Assembly (NCBI GenBank): GCA_903856555.1
Contig: CAIOCC010000172.1
Location: forward strand, 1 to 9,489
Direction of reading: 5' to 3'
Source of the DNA: an uncultured Bacteroidota bacterium
Lineage (GTDB): Bacteria; Bacteroidota; Bacteroidia; UBA7662
Length of the DNA stretch: 9,489 bases
Shown in pieces: positions 6,946 through 9,489 of this stretch. How positions within the stretch are numbered: position 1 is the stretch's first letter; each line of letters begins with the position of its first letter. The position numbers and the translations under genes were made by a program. Under the pieces are notes generated by a model, which saw only the letters and a list, made by a program, of their open reading frames with translations, did no database searches and was not told the origin of the DNA.

Positions 6946-7605
6946 ATGCCCATGAAAATCCTCGCCCCTTCGGTTTTATCCGCTGATTTTAGCCGTTTGG
7001 CCGAGCAGATCCAAAAGGTGGAGGAGGCAGGTGCCGATTGGTTGCATTTGGATGTGATGGACGGGAATTTTGTGCCGAATATCAGTTTTGGCCAACCGGT
7101 GGTTCGGGCGATTCGTGCCGTCACTTCGTTGCCTTTGGATGTTCATTTGATGATCGAAGACCCGGGTCGTTACGTGGATTCCTTTGCGGATGCGGGGGCT
7201 CAGACCCTGACCATTCACCTGGAGGCTTGCATTCATTTGCATCGTAACATTCACCAAATCAAAGGAAAAGGGCTCTCCGCCGGGGTGGCCATCAATCCCC
7301 ATACCCCCGTTGAGGCTTTGCTTCCCGTTTTGGGTGATTTGGACTTGGTTTGCATCATGTCGGTGAATCCTGGCTTTGGGGGGCAGTCCTTTATCCCGTC
7401 CACCATGCAAAAACTGGCCTCCCTGGCCAAGTACCGACAGCTTCAAGGCCTTGCCTTTCGGATCGAAATAGACGGCGGAGTGGATCTGCACAATGCCCGC
7501 GCGTTGACGGAGGCCGGTGCCGATGTTTTGGTCGCCGGAAATTCGGTTTTTGGGCAGCCGGATCCGGCTGCTGCGGTGCGATCGTTCAAAGCCCTCTTGG
7601 GTTGA
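6946..7605 (+). CDS. rpe: Ribulose-phosphate 3-epimerase
   Basis: Rpe interconverts D-ribulose 5-phosphate and D-xylulose 5-phosphate in the pentose phosphate pathway. The 219-residue TIM barrel has normal length. It shows LAPSVLSADF (6-15), HLDVMDGNFVPN (34-45), with H34 as metal ligand and D36 as catalytic acid/base, DVHLMI (65-70) with metal ligand H67, the MSVNPGFGGQSF phosphate/flexible loop (138-149), EIDGGV (174-179) with catalytic D176, and the phosphate-binding GNSVFG (198-203). All metal and catalytic residues are present. A second ATG two codons downstream (6952) gives the more common MKILAPS start and may be the true one. It follows the acyl-CoA dehydrogenase by 43 nt. That gap has no clear promoter, terminator or Shine-Dalgarno sequence, so read-through is plausible. 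Confidence 0.96.
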   Translation: MPMKILAPSVLSADFSRLAEQIQKVEEAGADWLHLDVMDGNFVPNISFGQPVVRAIRAVTSLPLDVHLMIEDPGRYVDSFADAGAQTLTIHLEACIHLHRNIHQIKGKGLSAGVAINPHTPVEALLPVLGDLDLVCIMSVNPGFGGQSFIPSTMQKLASLAKYRQLQGLAFRIEIDGGVDLHNARALTEAGADVLVAGNSVFGQPDPAAAVRSFKALLG

Positions 7606-9489
7606 AAAGATCAACCTTGGGGAAGGGGATCCTGTGTTTGCTGTTAAGCAGCGTTTTGTTTTTGTTTTCAAGGCCGTCTGTTGCAGCGGTGACCCAACCA
7701 CTTGAGGGAGACAGTGCGACCTTGAGGGGTCAAGTGGTGGATCGAGATAACAAAGCATTGCCCGGGGCGACCGTGGGCGTTTTGGGAACAGCCCTGGGCA
7801 CCAGCGCCGATTCCAAGGGTCGCTTTGTGTTGCGGGTTCCGGCCTTAACGCCCTTGAACTTGGAGGTTCGTTTTTTGGGTTACAAAACCGAGCAACGAAA
7901 CCTTTCGTTGCGCCCCGACGAAAATCTCCCCATGCGTTGGCAATTGGAGCCGTCGGTGGTGGATTTGGGGCAGGGTGTACTCATCGAAGCCGATCGGGAG
8001 CGTGCCCCCGGTTTGGCCAAAATTAACCCCTTGGTCAGTCGGCGTTTGGCCAACCCCAGCGGGAATTTTGAAACCATACTCCAGGCTTTCGGGGCCAGGT
8101 CCCAGCAAGAATTTTCTTCGCAATACCAGGTTCGAGGCGGTAATTACGACGAAAATTTGACCTACCTCAACGGGATCGAATTGTACCGGCCGGTGTTGAT
8201 GCGCAGCGGGCAACAGGAGGGGCTGAGCTTAATCCACCCGGATTTGGTGGAGCATATTCATTTTTCGGCAGGTGGTTTCGAGGCCCGCTACGGGGACAAG
8301 ATGAGTTCGGTTCTGGATGTGACGTATCGGCAACCCCGCTACGCAACCGGTACGGTTCAAGCGGGTTTAACCGGGGTATCGTTGGCAGCCGAAGGCTTGA
8401 TGGGCAACGAGGGTCGATGGTCCTGGCAGGGCGGATTGCGTTACCGGACCCTCAATTCGTTGTTGCAAAGTTTGGACACCCGCGGTGAATACCGCCCCGT
8501 ATCCACCGATCTCCAGGCCTTGGTTTCCTACCGGCCCAATGCTCGTTGGCAATGGAATTGGTTAAGCCATGCGGGGCAAAACATTTTGGCCGTCATTCCA
8601 TCCAACCGTGAAACCGTCTTTGGCACCGTCAAGAACGCTTTGCAACTGCGGGTTTATTTTGATGGGCAGGAAGCCATGCGCTTTGCCAATGCAACCCACG
8701 GGACCAGTTTGGTGTACCGGCCCCATGCTCGGATGATCTTGACCCAGTCGGCCAGCTATTATTCGGGCAATGAACAAGAGCGAATCGATGTGGAATCGGC
8801 CTGGCTCCTGAACCAGCTGGACGCCAACCTTGGTTCCGAAAATTTTGGGAATGTTTTGTTCACAAGGGGGGTAGGGGCGTTTCAACAATATGCGCGGAAT
8901 CGTTTGTGGATAGGGGTGGGGGCCTTGGAGCACCGCGGGCAATGGCAAAGCCTGGGCGGCCAACACCTGGCCTCGTGGGGTCTGAAGGTTCAGGAAGAGA
9001 ACATTCAAGAAGTCCTTTGGGAATATACCTTGGTTGATTCGTTGGGATTCTCCCTGCCTTCTCAACGCGAAAACGATTCGGCCGTTCAAGTTTTTAGGTT
9101 TGTGAGCGCGGATCAGGCCATGCGAAGCCGGCGTTGGTCGGCCTATGTTCAAGACCAAATCCGTTTGGATGAAAAGGGCCGTTGGCGCTTGAATCTGGGT
9201 CTGCGGGTGCAGTCTTGGTCCTGGAACCGTGAAACGGTTTGGAGTCCTCGAATCAACCTCTCTTGGAAGCCTTCTTGGGTCAAGGATTGGGCTTTTCGAT
9301 TGGCCGTGGGTCGCTATGCGCAGCCGGCCTTTTACCGGGATGCCCGTCTTCCGGACGGTCGTATCAACCCGCAGGTCTTGGCGCAGCGAGCCACGCACGT
9401 TGTTTTGACGGCCGATCACCGCTTCAAAGCCTGGGATCGACCCTTTCAATGGGTAATGGAGGCCTATTACAAGGATCTGCGACGGCTTA
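7602..9489 (+). CDS. TonB-dependent outer-membrane receptor with carboxypeptidase-regulatory-like domain (3' truncated)
   Basis: This predicted beta-barrel transporter takes up a ligand across the outer membrane with TonB energy. The frame is open to the window end, giving 629 visible residues; the rest of the barrel is missing. An N-terminal signal peptide is seen: MKRSTLGKG, a hydrophobic core ILCLLLLSSVLFLF, and cleavage near SVAA (27-30). A CarboxypepD_reg-like domain follows (about 40-105, with LPGATVGVLGT and GRFVLRV). The plug lies at about 140-245: QYQVRGGNYDENL (174-186), GIELYRPV (191-198), SGQQEGLS (202-209) and AGGFEARYGDKMSSVLDV (223-240), then barrel strands. This plug signature marks a conserved Bacteroidota receptor type that I recognise but whose ligand I do not know; it is not a SusC type and no SusD is seen. 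There is no usable ATG. TTG at 7602 overlaps the rpe stop (TTGA) and gives a basic n-region; TTG at 7617 also leaves a signal peptide. Confidence 0.9.
   Translation, partial: MKRSTLGKGILCLLLSSVLFLFSRPSVAAVTQPLEGDSATLRGQVVDRDNKALPGATVGVLGTALGTSADSKGRFVLRVPALTPLNLEVRFLGYKTEQRNLSLRPDENLPMRWQLEPSVVDLGQGVLIEADRERAPGLAKINPLVSRRLANPSGNFETILQAFGARSQQEFSSQYQVRGGNYDENLTYLNGIELYRPVLMRSGQQEGLSLIHPDLVEHIHFSAGGFEARYGDKMSSVLDVTYRQPRYATGTVQAGLTGVSLAAEGLMGNEGRWSWQGGLRYRTLNSLLQSLDTRGEYRPVSTDLQALVSYRPNARWQWNWLSHAGQNILAVIPSNRETVFGTVKNALQLRVYFDGQEAMRFANATHGTSLVYRPHARMILTQSASYYSGNEQERIDVESAWLLNQLDANLGSENFGNVLFTRGVGAFQQYARNRLWIGVGALEHRGQWQSLGGQHLASWGLKVQEENIQEVLWEYTLVDSLGFSLPSQRENDSAVQVFRFVSADQAMRSRRWSAYVQDQIRLDEKGRWRLNLGLRVQSWSWNRETVWSPRINLSWKPSWVKDWAFRLAVGRYAQPAFYRDARLPDGRINPQVLAQRATHVVLTADHRFKAWDRPFQWVMEAYYKDLRRL

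Noticed and set aside
7517..7705. Small plus-strand open frame (62 codons) across the rpe end and receptor signal peptide
   Set aside because: It is in a third frame overlapping both rpe and the receptor N-terminus and has no support beyond being open.
6976..7758. Minus-strand open frame (260 codons) opposite rpe
   Set aside because: rpe has every catalytic motif in the other strand; the antisense product has no family features and crosses the rpe/receptor junction.
8562..9449. Long minus-strand open frame (295 codons) opposite the TonB-dependent receptor
   Set aside because: It is antisense to a strongly supported receptor frame, shows no recognisable domain, and reads as proline/arginine/glutamine-rich shadow sequence of GC-rich codons.

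Overview
The window is a gene-dense chromosomal segment, almost certainly from a member of the Bacteroidota. The evidence is a MutS Walker A of the form GPNMAGKSA, a TonB-dependent receptor with an N-terminal carboxypeptidase-regulatory-like domain and the Bacteroidota-type plug signature VRGGNYDENL, a glutaryl-CoA-dehydrogenase-type acyl-CoA dehydrogenase close to the form usual in that phylum, and start codons that mostly lack Shine-Dalgarno sequences. By eye the base composition is slightly GC-rich and even across the window. I cannot place it below phylum with confidence.

Layout. (1) Bases 1-1047, plus strand: the 3' part of mutS (mismatch repair ATPase), cut by the window edge. (2) Bases 1049-5634, minus strand: a tight four-gene set read as folB (dihydroneopterin aldolase), a class I SAM methyltransferase, a GH13 alpha-amylase-family lipoprotein, and a membrane-anchored GT51 peptidoglycan glycosyltransferase with a long AsmA-like periplasmic region. 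Junctions are 44 nt, a 13-nt overlap, and 7 nt, so co-transcription is likely. The set ends one base from the mutS stop, tail to tail. (3) Bases 5635-5723: an 89-bp divergent intergenic region that must carry the start signals for both directions. (4) Bases 5724-9489, plus strand: a glutaryl-CoA-dehydrogenase-like acyl-CoA dehydrogenase, rpe (ribulose-phosphate 3-epimerase), and a TonB-dependent outer-membrane receptor cut by the right edge. The receptor has no plausible ATG; its best start is a TTG that overlaps the rpe stop as TTGA.

How the genes fit together. The minus-strand set mixes one folate-biosynthesis step with envelope functions (a lipoprotein glycosidase and peptidoglycan strand synthesis) and a methyltransferase of unknown substrate. 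No single pathway joins them, although the two downstream products act outside the cytoplasmic membrane. The plus-strand set pairs central metabolism (acyl-CoA oxidation, pentose phosphate epimerase) with outer-membrane uptake. I see no rRNA, tRNA, CRISPR array, insertion sequence, prophage gene, attachment site or origin. This looks like ordinary conserved core genome. The points most worth a second look are the AsmA-like/GT51 architecture, the TTG-started receptor, and the GH13 lipoprotein beside a cell-wall synthase.
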